64,000 nucleotides of DNA from the NCBI GenBank assembly GCA_020632995.1, contig JACKEN010000006.1:304074-368073 (forward strand), in the 5' to 3' direction. The notes beneath the pieces were generated by a model. The model saw only the letters and a list, made by a program, of their open reading frames with translations, did not search any database and was not told the origin of the DNA. This document shows positions 20,984 to 29,417 of the stretch, piece by piece; the first letter of the stretch is position 1, and every line of letters starts with the position of its first letter. The stretch is from Deltaproteobacteria bacterium (GTDB lineage: Bacteria; Myxococcota; Kuafuiibacteriia; Kuafuiibacteriales; Kuafuiibacteriaceae). Both the position numbers and the translations under genes were made by a program.

Positions 20984-22006
20984 TCAGCCCATGCGCCGGG
21001 CGATGAGGGCGTTGGCGGCCTCGGGGTTGGCCTTGCACTCCAAGAGGGCCCGCAGCATGAGCGGGGCCACGATCGTCGCGTCGCTCTCGACCACGAACAT
21101 CGGGGTGTGCTCGGTGAGCTTGTCCCACGTGATCTTCTCGTTGGGGGTGGCGCCCGAGTAGGAGCCATACGAGGTGGTGGAGTCCGAGATCTGGCAGAAG
21201 TAGGCCCACGGCTTCACCGGCTTCTCGAGGTCGTACTTGATCGAGGGCACCACGCAGATCGGGAAGTCGCCCGCGATGCCGCCGCCGATCTGGAAGAAGC
21301 CCACCCCGGCCCCCTGCGACAGCTCCACGTACTGGTCGTAGAACGCGGCCATGTACTCGATGCCGGACTTCACGATGCTGGCCGAGCACTCCCCGTACTT
21401 CACGTGGGAGGCGAAGATGTTCCCGAAGGTGGAGTCCTCATAGCCGGGGACCACGATCGGCAGGTTGGCTTGCGCCGCGGCGAGCAGCCACGACTCCTCG
21501 GCCGGGCCCTGGTGGAGCGAGGGGTCCACCTTCTGGATCAGCTCGTAGAAGTACTCGTGCCAGAACCGGCGGGTGCCGTCGGCGGTGGCCTTCTTCCAGG
21601 TGGGGACGATGTCCTTCTCGACCGCGCGGAACGCCTCGTCCTCCGGGATGCTGGTGTCGGTGACCCGGCGCATCCGGTCCTCGAGGATCCGGGTGTCGTC
21701 CGCCTTGGTGAAGTACCGGTAGTCCGGGAAGTCCTTGTAGTGGTCGTGGGCCACGAGGCGGAACAGGGACTCCTCGAGGTTGGCCCCGGTGACCGACAGG
21801 CCGTGGATGAGGCCGGCCCGGATGGCCGGGGCGAGGGTGATGCCCAGCTGGGCCGAGGACATCGCGCCCGCCACCGCCCAGAACATCTTCCCGCCGCCCT
21901 CGACGTGCCGCCAGTAGGCGAGGAGGGCGTCGCGCGTCGCGCGCGCGTTGAAGTTCTTGTAGTTGGTGAGGACGAAGTCGAGGATCGGGAGTTCGGGCGT
22001 CGCCAT
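20984..22006 (-). CDS. Deoxyhypusine synthase-like protein
   Basis: 340 residues of the deoxyhypusine synthase fold. The active-site segment EKITWDKL (Lys296 in WDK) lines up with the human segment EAVSWGKI, whose Lys carries the aminobutyl intermediate, and the following VESDATIVAPL matches the human VYADASLVFPL. NAD-binding glycines are present in GVGFFQIGGGIAGDFP. In eukaryotes and archaea the enzyme modifies eIF5A, which bacteria lack, so the bacterial homologues probably act on polyamines (homospermidine-type chemistry) or an unknown protein. It starts at ATG 22006 with CTATGG about 7 bases upstream. It is separated by 140 bases from the ABC-F start. Confidence 0.87.
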   Translation of the reverse strand: MATPELPILDFVLTNYKNFNARATRDALLAYWRHVEGGGKMFWAVAGAMSSAQLGITLAPAIRAGLIHGLSVTGANLEESLFRLVAHDHYKDFPDYRYFTKADDTRILEDRMRRVTDTSIPEDEAFRAVEKDIVPTWKKATADGTRRFWHEYFYELIQKVDPSLHQGPAEESWLLAAAQANLPIVVPGYEDSTFGNIFASHVKYGECSASIVKSGIEYMAAFYDQYVELSQGAGVGFFQIGGGIAGDFPICVVPSIKYDLEKPVKPWAYFCQISDSTTSYGSYSGATPNEKITWDKLTEHTPMFVVESDATIVAPLMLRALLECKANPEAANALIARRMG

Positions 22007-22048
22007 GGGCGCCCCATAGTCGGAACGGCGGGGTTCGTCCAGCGGGGT

Positions 22049-24859
22049 TCAGCGTGCGGTGCCGTCGAAGAATGCGCGGGCCCGGGTGACCGCGTCCGCG
22101 CCTACGTCAGACCCGAAGGTCCGGCCCACGAAGTCGTCCGGCTGCACGTGGATCCCGCCCCACAGGCGGGATTGGCCGGCCTGGTCGGCCGCGTCGTAGT
22201 AGGTGGCCCACTGCAGGTGGATGTCCTCCGAGGGCCCCGCCTCGAACACGAGGTAGGTGTCCTTCTCGGCCACGAACTCACCGAGGCCGCCGGGGAAGTA
22301 CGGGCTCCCGGTGAGCTGCGTGAGCACCTCGGCCGCCGAGCGGCTGAACGTGCTGTGGCCGGAGACGAAGCCGGGGAAGGCCGGGGTGACGAAGTTGCGG
22401 CGCTGATAGGGGATCCAGCGACGCGCGCGGATCCACGCCACGCCGCCCACCTCACGGTCGCGATCGCCCGGCTCGCCGCGCCACGAGCGCACCGCCACCT
22501 CGCCGATGAAGCGCCGCAGGTGCGCGTGCCGCTGGCCCGGGGCGCTGGACGCCTCGGTGACGAGCTCGATCGCGTCCGGCACCAGGGGCAGGCCCTCGGG
22601 GTCGTAGCTCGGCCCCTGGGGGTCGCTCGACTGGCCCAGCATCGCCATGTGCCGGATGAGGGTGATGGGGCGGGCGGAGAGGAAGTGCCGCTTCAGCTCC
22701 CACGCGGTGATCGCGGCGTCGTGCACCGCGCCGTTCAGCGCGAGGTACACCTTCACGTCCCACTCCAGCGCATCCAGCGCCTCGCCCTGCCCGAGGAGCT
22801 TGCGCTCGAAGCCCGGCGCGTCGGCCACGGTGTTGGCGAGGACGTTCCAGTGCCCGGGCGGGGTCTCCGACTTCGGCCCGTCGGCCCAGAACTCGGCCAG
22901 CACGCGGGAGAAGTCGCCGAGCTTCACCACGTTGGGCGCGTAGGGCTGGCCGGTCACCGGGTTCATCGGGTGCCCGGTGCCGTCGTTGGCGCCGAGGCTG
23001 TTGTTGCCGTACGCGCCGGGGCCGATGTCGATCGTCTCCTCGAGCGCGGGGTCGAGCTTCGTGTGCTTCAGGAGCACCTCCACCGCGTGGCCCCTCAGCG
23101 CCTCGCCCCACACCGGGCCCTCGCCCGGGTCGTGGTAGAGCGCGCCCGGCGCGCTGCGGGTCATCGCGAAGGGGGTCACCGCGGTCCAGTGCGCGCCGAT
23201 GTAGCCCTGCACCCCGGCGTCCACCGGGATGCCGTTCTGGGTCTCGGCCTCCGCGAGCAAGAGCTCTTGCCAAACGGACGGGTCGTCCACCCGCACCCCG
23301 GGGCTGTCGACCACCAGCGGCGGGTTGCTCGAGGTGTAGCCGGTGGTGTCCGCGTACTTGTTGGCCTCGTTGGCGCCGTCATCGACGGTGGCCGCGATGA
23401 TCGCGGCGCCGATGCGGTTACCGAGGGCGCGCGCGGTGTCGCCGGTGACGGTGGTGTCGTCGGGGTCGTAGCCCAGGACCCCCATGAACTTCTTCATGCA
23501 GTCGAGGGTCACCTTCCCGCCCACGGCGAGGCTGGGGTCGTAGCGGTGCGCGAGGACCCGGTACGTGGCGTAGCTGATCGCCTCCCGCCGGGCCGCCGCA
23601 ACGTCGCCTGCAGTCTGCTTCTCGGCCACGAAGTAGCCGTCGGCGTCGGCGTCGTAGGCCGCCCACGCGTCCCACATCGCGGCGGAGGCGTGGAAGAGGT
23701 TCCGCGCGTGCACGGTGGGCCGCGGGATGTCGCGGCGGATGGCGTTCATCAGCTGCTCGTTCCAGCGCCGCGCGATCGACCGGTCGGGCGCGAGGTCCAC
23801 CGCGGCGGCCGGGCAGGTCTCGGCCTCGGGGCCGGGGCCGGGCTCCTGGGTGTAGGCGGGGACGGTGGTGGGGCCGGCGTGCACCAGGGCGCCCGCGTCG
23901 AGGGCCGAGCCGAGCACGTTGCCGCCCGCCGCCCAGACCCCGCCCTCGGGGTCGATCCACACCGCGTGCAGCGACTGGATGTCGAGGTCGAGGCCGGTGG
24001 AGATGCGCACCCAGTCGTCGCCATCGCGCGCGAACACGTCGCCGCCTTCGCCCACCGCGTAGCCGTGGCCCTCCATGTCGAGGGCTACGCCCTGCAGGAT
24101 GGCCGGCCCGTTCACCGCGCGCATGGTGAGGGGGCTGCCGAGCTCGCCCTCGAGCAGGATGGCTTGCGTCCCGCCGCCGACCGCCACCACGCGGTCGCCC
24201 TGGCCGGTGACGGTGAACAGGGACAGCTCGGTGCCGGTGGGCAGCACCTCGAAGGGGGCGCCGTCGCGCGACACCAGCAGGACCCCGCTGCCCCCGCACA
24301 CGAAGACGGTGCCGTGGCCGTCCCCCCAGACCTTGAAGAAGCCGGGGACGTCCTTGGTGGGGTACTCCGGCAGGTCGTCGGGCACCGCGACCTCGCGCCA
24401 CGCGGCGCCGTCGTAGTGCCAGATGAAGCCGTTGCGGCTCGACACGCTCCCCACCGCGTACACATCGTCGGGCGCCGCGCCCCACACCCCGAAGATGGTG
24501 TGGCTCGCGACCCCGGGGGTCGCCATGCGCTCGAACGCGGCGCCGTTCCAGCGGAGCAGGGTGGTGCTGCCGCCCCCCATGATCGCGGTGCCGTCGGCGA
24601 AGGGCTGCACCCACCACAGGTGCCCGCGCTGCCCGGTGGGGCGCCGCGTCCAGGTGGTGCCGTCGAAGTGGAGCACGATCGGGCCCTGGCCCTTGTCCGC
24701 GCCCACCGCCCAGACGTCGGTGGCCGATGTGCCGGCCACGCTCAAGAGCGCCTCCCGCAGGCCGGTGCTGACCGAGGTCCACGGGCCGCCCGGACCAGGC
24801 GGGCCGTCGGGGCAGCCGGTGGCCAGGGCGAGGGCGAAGAGCGGGGCAACTCGTTTCAT
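22049..24859 (-). CDS. Vanadium-dependent haloperoxidase lipoprotein with N-terminal propeller-like region
   Basis: 936 residues. Signal peptide with lipobox-like LATGC (Cys near residue 16). Residues ~25-340 contain repeated blades of the type DVWAVGADKGQG.. HFDGTTW, AAPDDVYAVG.. HYDGAAW, HAVWIDPEGGVWAAGG, as in Ycf48- or kelch-like propellers. The C-terminal domain is a vanadium haloperoxidase with the full vanadate pocket: Lys723 and Arg730 (K-x6-R), Ser833-Gly834-His835 in FVSGHSTFS, and Arg898 with His904 (R-x5-H) in GGIHVQPDD. Spacings equal those of vanadium chloroperoxidase. Known chemistry is oxidation of halides by peroxide; the same fold also gives acid phosphatases. ATG 24859 is chosen because it begins the signal peptide. 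TATCAT lies 12 bases before it. Confidence 0.85.
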   Translation of the reverse strand: MKRVAPLFALALATGCPDGPPGPGGPWTSVSTGLREALLSVAGTSATDVWAVGADKGQGPIVLHFDGTTWTRRPTGQRGHLWWVQPFADGTAIMGGGSTTLLRWNGAAFERMATPGVASHTIFGVWGAAPDDVYAVGSVSSRNGFIWHYDGAAWREVAVPDDLPEYPTKDVPGFFKVWGDGHGTVFVCGGSGVLLVSRDGAPFEVLPTGTELSLFTVTGQGDRVVAVGGGTQAILLEGELGSPLTMRAVNGPAILQGVALDMEGHGYAVGEGGDVFARDGDDWVRISTGLDLDIQSLHAVWIDPEGGVWAAGGNVLGSALDAGALVHAGPTTVPAYTQEPGPGPEAETCPAAAVDLAPDRSIARRWNEQLMNAIRRDIPRPTVHARNLFHASAAMWDAWAAYDADADGYFVAEKQTAGDVAAARREAISYATYRVLAHRYDPSLAVGGKVTLDCMKKFMGVLGYDPDDTTVTGDTARALGNRIGAAIIAATVDDGANEANKYADTTGYTSSNPPLVVDSPGVRVDDPSVWQELLLAEAETQNGIPVDAGVQGYIGAHWTAVTPFAMTRSAPGALYHDPGEGPVWGEALRGHAVEVLLKHTKLDPALEETIDIGPGAYGNNSLGANDGTGHPMNPVTGQPYAPNVVKLGDFSRVLAEFWADGPKSETPPGHWNVLANTVADAPGFERKLLGQGEALDALEWDVKVYLALNGAVHDAAITAWELKRHFLSARPITLIRHMAMLGQSSDPQGPSYDPEGLPLVPDAIELVTEASSAPGQRHAHLRRFIGEVAVRSWRGEPGDRDREVGGVAWIRARRWIPYQRRNFVTPAFPGFVSGHSTFSRSAAEVLTQLTGSPYFPGGLGEFVAEKDTYLVFEAGPSEDIHLQWATYYDAADQAGQSRLWGGIHVQPDDFVGRTFGSDVGADAVTRARAFFDGTAR

Positions 24860-25061
24860 GAACACGGTGTCATGATACCTGAGCGCGGGTTCAGGCGGAT
24901 AGGGGGTTGTCATGGGTTTCGAGCCCAGACCAATGAGTACGGGTACATGGCCTCGTGCGTGTCAACTCGGCTTGCCAAGAAGGCCCGGCGTGACACCCGG
25001 GGCGCCGGCTGCTTTACTCCCTGCGCGCCGCCCGGCCAGGGCGACCAGGAGGAAGATTCAC

Positions 25062-25589
25062 ATGGGTATGTTCGACTTCGTGAAGGGCATCGGGAGCAAG
25101 CTCTTCGGCAGCGACGAGGAGGAGGCCAAGGCCAAGGCCGAGGCCGAGGCGAAGGCCGCGGCCGAGGCGCAGTCCGAGGCCGAGCGCAAGGCTCTCGCCC
25201 AGCGCTACGCCGACGCCGCCTTCGCGCAGAGCCTGGCGGGCGTGGTGACGAACCTCGGCCTCGAGGTCGAGGGCCTGAAGGTGGAGTACAGCGATCACGT
25301 GGCCACCGTGCACGGCCAGGTGGCGTCCAACGAGCTGCGGGAGAAGATCATCCTCGCCCTCGGCAACATCGCGCAGGTGTCGCAGGTCGACGACCGCCTC
25401 GAGGTGGTGACCCCGGAGCCCGAGGCGCAGTTCTACGTGGTGAAGAAGGGCGACACCCTCTCGAAGATCGCCAAGGAGTACTACGGCGACTTCAAGAAGT
25501 ACCCGGTCATCTTCGAGGCCAACAAGCCGATGCTGAAGGACCCGGACCTCATCTACCCCGGCCAGACGCTGCGCATCCCGCCCCTGTAG
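25062..25589 (+). CDS. BON and LysM domain protein (Kbp/YgaU-like)
   Basis: 175 residues from ATG 25062 with AGGAGGA 8 bases upstream. A charged Ala/Lys/Glu helix (~18-55) precedes a BON domain (~60-115, VEYSDHVATVHGQVASNELREKI...) and a C-terminal LysM domain (YVVKKGDTLSKIAKEYYG ... YPGQTLRIPPL). This is the layout of E. coli Kbp, a soluble potassium-binding protein, with a longer N-terminal helix. No signal peptide. A hairpin (25609-25636) follows the stop. Confidence 0.88.
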   Translation: MGMFDFVKGIGSKLFGSDEEEAKAKAEAEAKAAAEAQSEAERKALAQRYADAAFAQSLAGVVTNLGLEVEGLKVEYSDHVATVHGQVASNELREKIILALGNIAQVSQVDDRLEVVTPEPEAQFYVVKKGDTLSKIAKEYYGDFKKYPVIFEANKPMLKDPDLIYPGQTLRIPPL

Positions 25590-25608
25590 CTCGCTCGGCG
25601 CGCGCGTC

Positions 25609-25636
25609 GTCTGCGGGTGGCGCAGGCCCCGCAGAC
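25609..25636. terminator. Hairpin between convergent genes
   Basis: Perfect 9-bp arms GTCTGCGGG and CCCGCAGAC with a 10-base loop, 20 bases after the LysM gene stop and 37 before the stop of the convergent epimerase gene. It could end transcription from both sides. Confidence 0.5.
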
Positions 25637-25672
25637 ATCGGCACTGGTTGCGCGCCTCGCTGGCGCCCCTGA

Positions 25673-26647
25673 TCACGCCGCTCGGGCGGGCGCCCCGTAG
25701 TGGGCCGTCGCCCAGGCCAGGGTCTGCGCCACCACCTCCGCCGCCGGGGTCGGGGCGACGCCGAAGCGGTTCCTGAAGGCCGCGTCGTCGAGGATGAATG
25801 GCGCCTCCCACTGATAGAGCATCTCTGGGAGCTCGCGCACCGCGGGGATGAAGAGGCCCGCCAGCTTCATGGTGAAGGGCGTGAGGGTGGTCAGGCGGGG
25901 GCGCTGCCCGCCCGCCTCGGCGAAGCGCTGGATCCACGCCCGGGTCGGCTCTGCCGTGAGGGCGGGCAGGTGCCAGGCCCGGCCCAGGTCGGCGCCCTCG
26001 GCCTCGGCGCCGAGCGTGACCAGGCCCCGAGCCACGTCGGGCGCGTAGCTGAAGCTGTGGGGCTGATCGGGATCGCCCATGACCTCCACCGGCTTGCCGG
26101 CCAGCAAGCGGACCCAGAACCGGTCGCCCAGGGCCGAGATGGTCACGTGGGGCCCCATGAAGTCGGCGGCGCGGCCCATCACCACCTCGACGTCACCCCG
26201 GCGGTGGGCGTCGAGCATCAGGGCCGCCGCCTCCGCGCGCAAGGCGCCTTTCCTCGAGCAGGGGGCCACCGGGGTGTCCTCGCGCATCACTCCACCGGGG
26301 GTGCGGCCGTACATGTAGAGGTTGTCGAGGGCGACCAGGCGCGCCCCCGCCCTCGTCGCGCCCTCCACCACCGCTCGGGTCAAGGGCAGGAGCTCGGTGC
26401 CCCACCGGTGGTAGGGCGGGTTGGCGCAGTGGTAGACCACCGAGGCCCCACGCAGCGCGTCGTCCGCTTGCCGCGGATCCAGGATGTCGGCCCGCACCGC
26501 CTCGACCCCGGGCGGCACGTCGCTCAGCGCGCTCCGCCGGAGCATCCGGACCCGGAGGCCGGCCGCGGCCAGCCGGGCCGCCACCTGGGGGCCGATCTGG
26601 CCCGCGCCGATGACCACGTGGAGGGGTGAAGGAGGGCCGCTGTTCAT
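25673..26647 (-). CDS. NAD-dependent epimerase/dehydratase family protein
   Basis: 324 residues of an extended short-chain dehydrogenase. The N-terminal NAD-binding glycines are in VVIGAGQIGPQVA. The catalytic-type Tyr is in LDNLYMYGRTPG, without the usual YxxxK lysine in the same place, so the reaction may differ from classical sugar epimerases. ATG 26647 starts directly at the Rossmann strand. The gene diverges from the LysR gene across an 81-base region with two operator-like palindromes and so is likely controlled by that regulator. Confidence 0.8.
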   Translation of the reverse strand: MNSGPPSPLHVVIGAGQIGPQVAARLAAAGLRVRMLRRSALSDVPPGVEAVRADILDPRQADDALRGASVVYHCANPPYHRWGTELLPLTRAVVEGATRAGARLVALDNLYMYGRTPGGVMREDTPVAPCSRKGALRAEAAALMLDAHRRGDVEVVMGRAADFMGPHVTISALGDRFWVRLLAGKPVEVMGDPDQPHSFSYAPDVARGLVTLGAEAEGADLGRAWHLPALTAEPTRAWIQRFAEAGGQRPRLTTLTPFTMKLAGLFIPAVRELPEMLYQWEAPFILDDAAFRNRFGVAPTPAAEVVAQTLAWATAHYGAPARAA

Positions 26648-26663
26648 GGACAAACGATGGCCT

Positions 26664-26677
26664 TTGCGATGGCGCAA
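26664..26677. promoter_or_regulatory. Operator-like palindrome 1
   Basis: TTGCG-ATGG-CGCAA, a perfect 5-bp inverted repeat 17 bases upstream of the epimerase ATG. Its twin lies 41 bases away, centre to centre. The T-N-A symmetry fits LysR-type binding sites. Confidence 0.55.
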
Positions 26678-26704
26678 GTCTATCCGGGGTATTGCAAAGG
26701 ATGA

Positions 26705-26718
26705 TTGCGAGAACGCAA
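26705..26718. promoter_or_regulatory. Operator-like palindrome 2
   Basis: TTGCG-AGAA-CGCAA, same arms and same spacing as the first. It ends 10 bases before the lysR ATG, so binding there would likely repress the regulator gene itself. A half site, TTGCAAAG, lies between at 26692-26699. Confidence 0.55.
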
Positions 26719-26728
26719 AGTAGGGGCC

Positions 26729-27709
26729 ATGGCGGAGCTCTTCGATCTGGACTGGGATCACGTGCGGGTGTTCCTCGCGGTGGCGCGGGCCGGGCAGCTC
26801 TCGGGCGCGGCGGAGCGGCTGGGGCTGGACCTGTCCACCGTGAGCCGGCGCCTCACCCGCATCGAGGGCGCGCTCGGCTTGGATCTGTTCGAGCGGAGCA
26901 AGGACGGCACCACCCTCACCGCGGCGGCGGAGGCGATGATCCCGGCGGCGGAGGAGGCGGAGCGCGCGCTGGCGGACTTCCTCGGGGCGGCCAACGCGGC
27001 GGAGACGGTGGCGGAGGGGGTGGTGCGCCTCAGCGTGCCCCCGGGCGTGGCCGAGGTCTTCGTGGCGCCGCTGTTGGCCCGCTTCTTCACCGCCCACCCG
27101 CAGGTGCGGGTGGAGCTCAGCGCCTCGGTGGCCTATGCCGATCTCACCCGTCGCGAGGCGGACCTCGCCATTCGCACCACGATGCCGAAGAGCGGCGACC
27201 TGGTGGTGAAGAAGCTGGTCACCACCCGCGCCCTCCCCATGGCCTCACCCGGGTACGCCCAGCAGCTCGGCGCTCTGCAGCGCCTCGAGGACGCGCGCTG
27301 GATCGGGTGGGACCGGGAGCTCGAGCACATCCCGGTGGCCCGCTGGCTGGCCGCGCACGGGCCGGGGGTGACGCCGGTCCTCCGCACCAGCCACTTCGCA
27401 AGTCAGATTGCGGCGGCGGAGGCGGGCCTCGGGGTGGCGCTGATGCCCGAGCCCTTCCAGTTCGTGCGGCCGCTCGTCGCGGTCCCGCCCGGCCGCGCCC
27501 TGAAGAGGGCGGCGTGGGCCGCGCTGCCGGAGGAGAGCCTGTTCCTGGTGGGGCACCGCGCGCTCCGGCGGGTGCCGCGGGTGGCGGTGCTCTGGGACTT
27601 CCTCGTCGAGCTGATGGCCCAGCCGGAGCGGGCGCGGGAGGTGCTCGGCCTGGCCGAGCCTACTGCGTCAGCGCCTCGTACACCGCGGCGCGGAGCGCGT
27701 CGAAGGTGA
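26729..27709 (+). CDS. LysR family transcriptional regulator
   Basis: 326 residues. The N-terminal winged helix-turn-helix reads VFLAVARAGQLSGAAERLGLDLSTVSRRLTRIEGALGLDLFER, a textbook LysR DNA-binding domain. The effector domain (~95-295) follows, and the last 20 residues are Arg/Pro-rich. ATG 26729 is chosen because it gives the normal number of residues before the HTH. The C-terminus overlaps the convergent hybrid kinase gene by 50 bases. Predicted to control the divergent epimerase gene and itself. Confidence 0.9.
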   Translation: MAELFDLDWDHVRVFLAVARAGQLSGAAERLGLDLSTVSRRLTRIEGALGLDLFERSKDGTTLTAAAEAMIPAAEEAERALADFLGAANAAETVAEGVVRLSVPPGVAEVFVAPLLARFFTAHPQVRVELSASVAYADLTRREADLAIRTTMPKSGDLVVKKLVTTRALPMASPGYAQQLGALQRLEDARWIGWDRELEHIPVARWLAAHGPGVTPVLRTSHFASQIAAAEAGLGVALMPEPFQFVRPLVAVPPGRALKRAAWAALPEESLFLVGHRALRRVPRVAVLWDFLVELMAQPERAREVLGLAEPTASAPRTPRRGARRR

Positions 27710-29417
27710 AGGGCTTCTGGATGAAGCCGGCCAGGCGCCCCTGGTGTTCCGCCAGGGCGCCTTCCGCGCCTCCTGCAGCCCTCGCTGCGAAGCGGTCCGG
27801 CGCGCCGGATCGCTCTCGCTCATGGAAGTGACCCTCGGTCTCCTCTGCGCTGAACCCGCTCGAGAGCAGCACCTTCACGCGTGGGTTGATCGCCACGAGG
27901 CGCCGGAAGACCTCGCGCCCGTCCATCAGCGGCATGGTGAGGTCGAGGATCACCAGGTCGAACGACCCGGGCCGCGCCTCGTAGATCGCCAGCGCGGTGG
28001 GCCCGTCCTCCGCCTCCTCCGCCACCCAGCCGAAGCGCTCCAGCGCGCGCTTGAGCAGGTGCCGGACCGCGGGCTCGTCGTCGACGACGAGGATCCGCGC
28101 CTGCCGCTTGGGGAGGTCGGGGGTCGGGGGCCCACACCCCTCGACCTGGGCCTTCACGCTCGCGGCGGGGAAGAGGAGGTGGAAGGTGGTGCCCCGGCCG
28201 ACCTCGCTCTCTACGTGGATGGAGGCGCCGTGGCCGCGGACGATGCCGAGCACCGCGGCCATGCCGAGGCCTCGCCCGGTGGCCTTGGTGGTGAAGAAGG
28301 GGTCGAAGATCCGCTCTTGGGTGGCGGCGTCCATGCCGCAGCCGTCGTCGGAGACCTCGAGGCACACGTAGGTGCCCGCCTCGAGATCGGTGTCCAGATA
28401 GGCTGAGCGCAGCATCTTGGCGTCGGCCTCCATCGTGCCGGTGCGGACCCGGACCTCGCCGGGCTGGTCGCCGATCGCGTCCGCCGCGTTGGTGACGAGG
28501 TTCATCACCACCTGCCGCACCTGGGCCACATCCGCCGAGACCGCGGGCAGGCGCGCGGCGAGGTCGTAGCGCAGGTTGACCTTCTTCGGGATCGACACGC
28601 TCAACAGGCGCCCCATCTCGGCCACCACCTCGCTGAGGTCGAGCGGCTCCACCACGAAGTGGCCTCGGCCCGAGTAGGCCAACATCTGGTTGGTGAGCTC
28701 GGCTGCGCGGGTGGCCGCGGTGCAGATCTCGGCCGCGTTCTCCGCCAGCTCGGAGCCGGGCGGTGCGTCGTCCCGGCAGAGCTCGGCGTAGCCCAGGATC
28801 GCCACCAGGAGGTTGTTGAAGTCGTGGGCGATGCCGCCCGCGAGGACCCCGAGGCTCTCCAGCTTCTGGACCTGCTGCACCTGGGCGGCGAGGCGCTGCT
28901 GGGCGCGCTCTGCTTCTCTGAGCTTCGAGATGTCGAGCTGGGTGCCCGCGGCCCTCAGCGGCTGGCCGTCCTCGCCGCGCTCGATGATGCCGCCGCGCAG
29001 CATCACCGAGACCCAGCGCCCGTCTCGGTGCCTCAGCCGGACCTCCAGCGTCACTGGCTCGGTCCCTCGGTCCTCCTCGAGCAAGGGCGCTTGCACGGCC
29101 TCGCGGTCCTCGGGGTGCAGGAGGGCCAGCACCTGGCCGATCGTCCAGTCCTCCTGATCCTCCGCCCCCAGCATCTCGCGCCACTGGCGGTTCACCACCA
29201 CCACGCCGCTGCTCAGGTCCCAGTCCCACATCCCCAGCTGGGCGCCCTCCACCGCCAGCTGCAGGCGGTGCTCGCTCGCCTCGAGCGCGGCCTGGGCCCG
29301 CTCGAGCTCCTGGAGGCGGCGCCGCAGGGCGGGGTAGTAGCTCTTGTGAGCGGAGGTGTCGCCGAAGCCGAGGACCCGGCGCTGGAGCTCATCCCACTCG
29401 TCAGAGGGCGAGTTCAA
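27660..29417 (-). CDS. PAS hybrid sensor histidine kinase with C-terminal receiver (ErcS-like partner)
   Basis: 585 residues, no membrane segment, so cytoplasmic. Order: an N-terminal ~45-residue stretch, a PAS domain (~45-170, with the PAC end LRHRDGRWVSVMLRG), a dimerisation domain with the phospho-His in GIAHDFNNLL (~residue 200), an ATPase domain (N box MNLVTNAADAIG, G box SDDGCGMD), and a receiver with Asp in LVILDLTMPLMDG. An Ala/Glu-rich insert of ~25 residues sits near the end of the receiver. The TTG start at 29417 is supported by GGAGGTGG five bases upstream. It overlaps the upstream dehydrogenase gene by 17 bases, so the two proteins are made together. Confidence 0.87.
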   Translation of the reverse strand: MNSPSDEWDELQRRVLGFGDTSAHKSYYPALRRRLQELERAQAALEASEHRLQLAVEGAQLGMWDWDLSSGVVVVNRQWREMLGAEDQEDWTIGQVLALLHPEDREAVQAPLLEEDRGTEPVTLEVRLRHRDGRWVSVMLRGGIIERGEDGQPLRAAGTQLDISKLREAERAQQRLAAQVQQVQKLESLGVLAGGIAHDFNNLLVAILGYAELCRDDAPPGSELAENAAEICTAATRAAELTNQMLAYSGRGHFVVEPLDLSEVVAEMGRLLSVSIPKKVNLRYDLAARLPAVSADVAQVRQVVMNLVTNAADAIGDQPGEVRVRTGTMEADAKMLRSAYLDTDLEAGTYVCLEVSDDGCGMDAATQERIFDPFFTTKATGRGLGMAAVLGIVRGHGASIHVESEVGRGTTFHLLFPAASVKAQVEGCGPPTPDLPKRQARILVVDDEPAVRHLLKRALERFGWVAEEAEDGPTALAIYEARPGSFDLVILDLTMPLMDGREVFRRLVAINPRVKVLLSSGFSAEETEGHFHERERSGAPDRFAARAAGGAEGALAEHQGRLAGFIQKPFTFDALRAAVYEALTQ

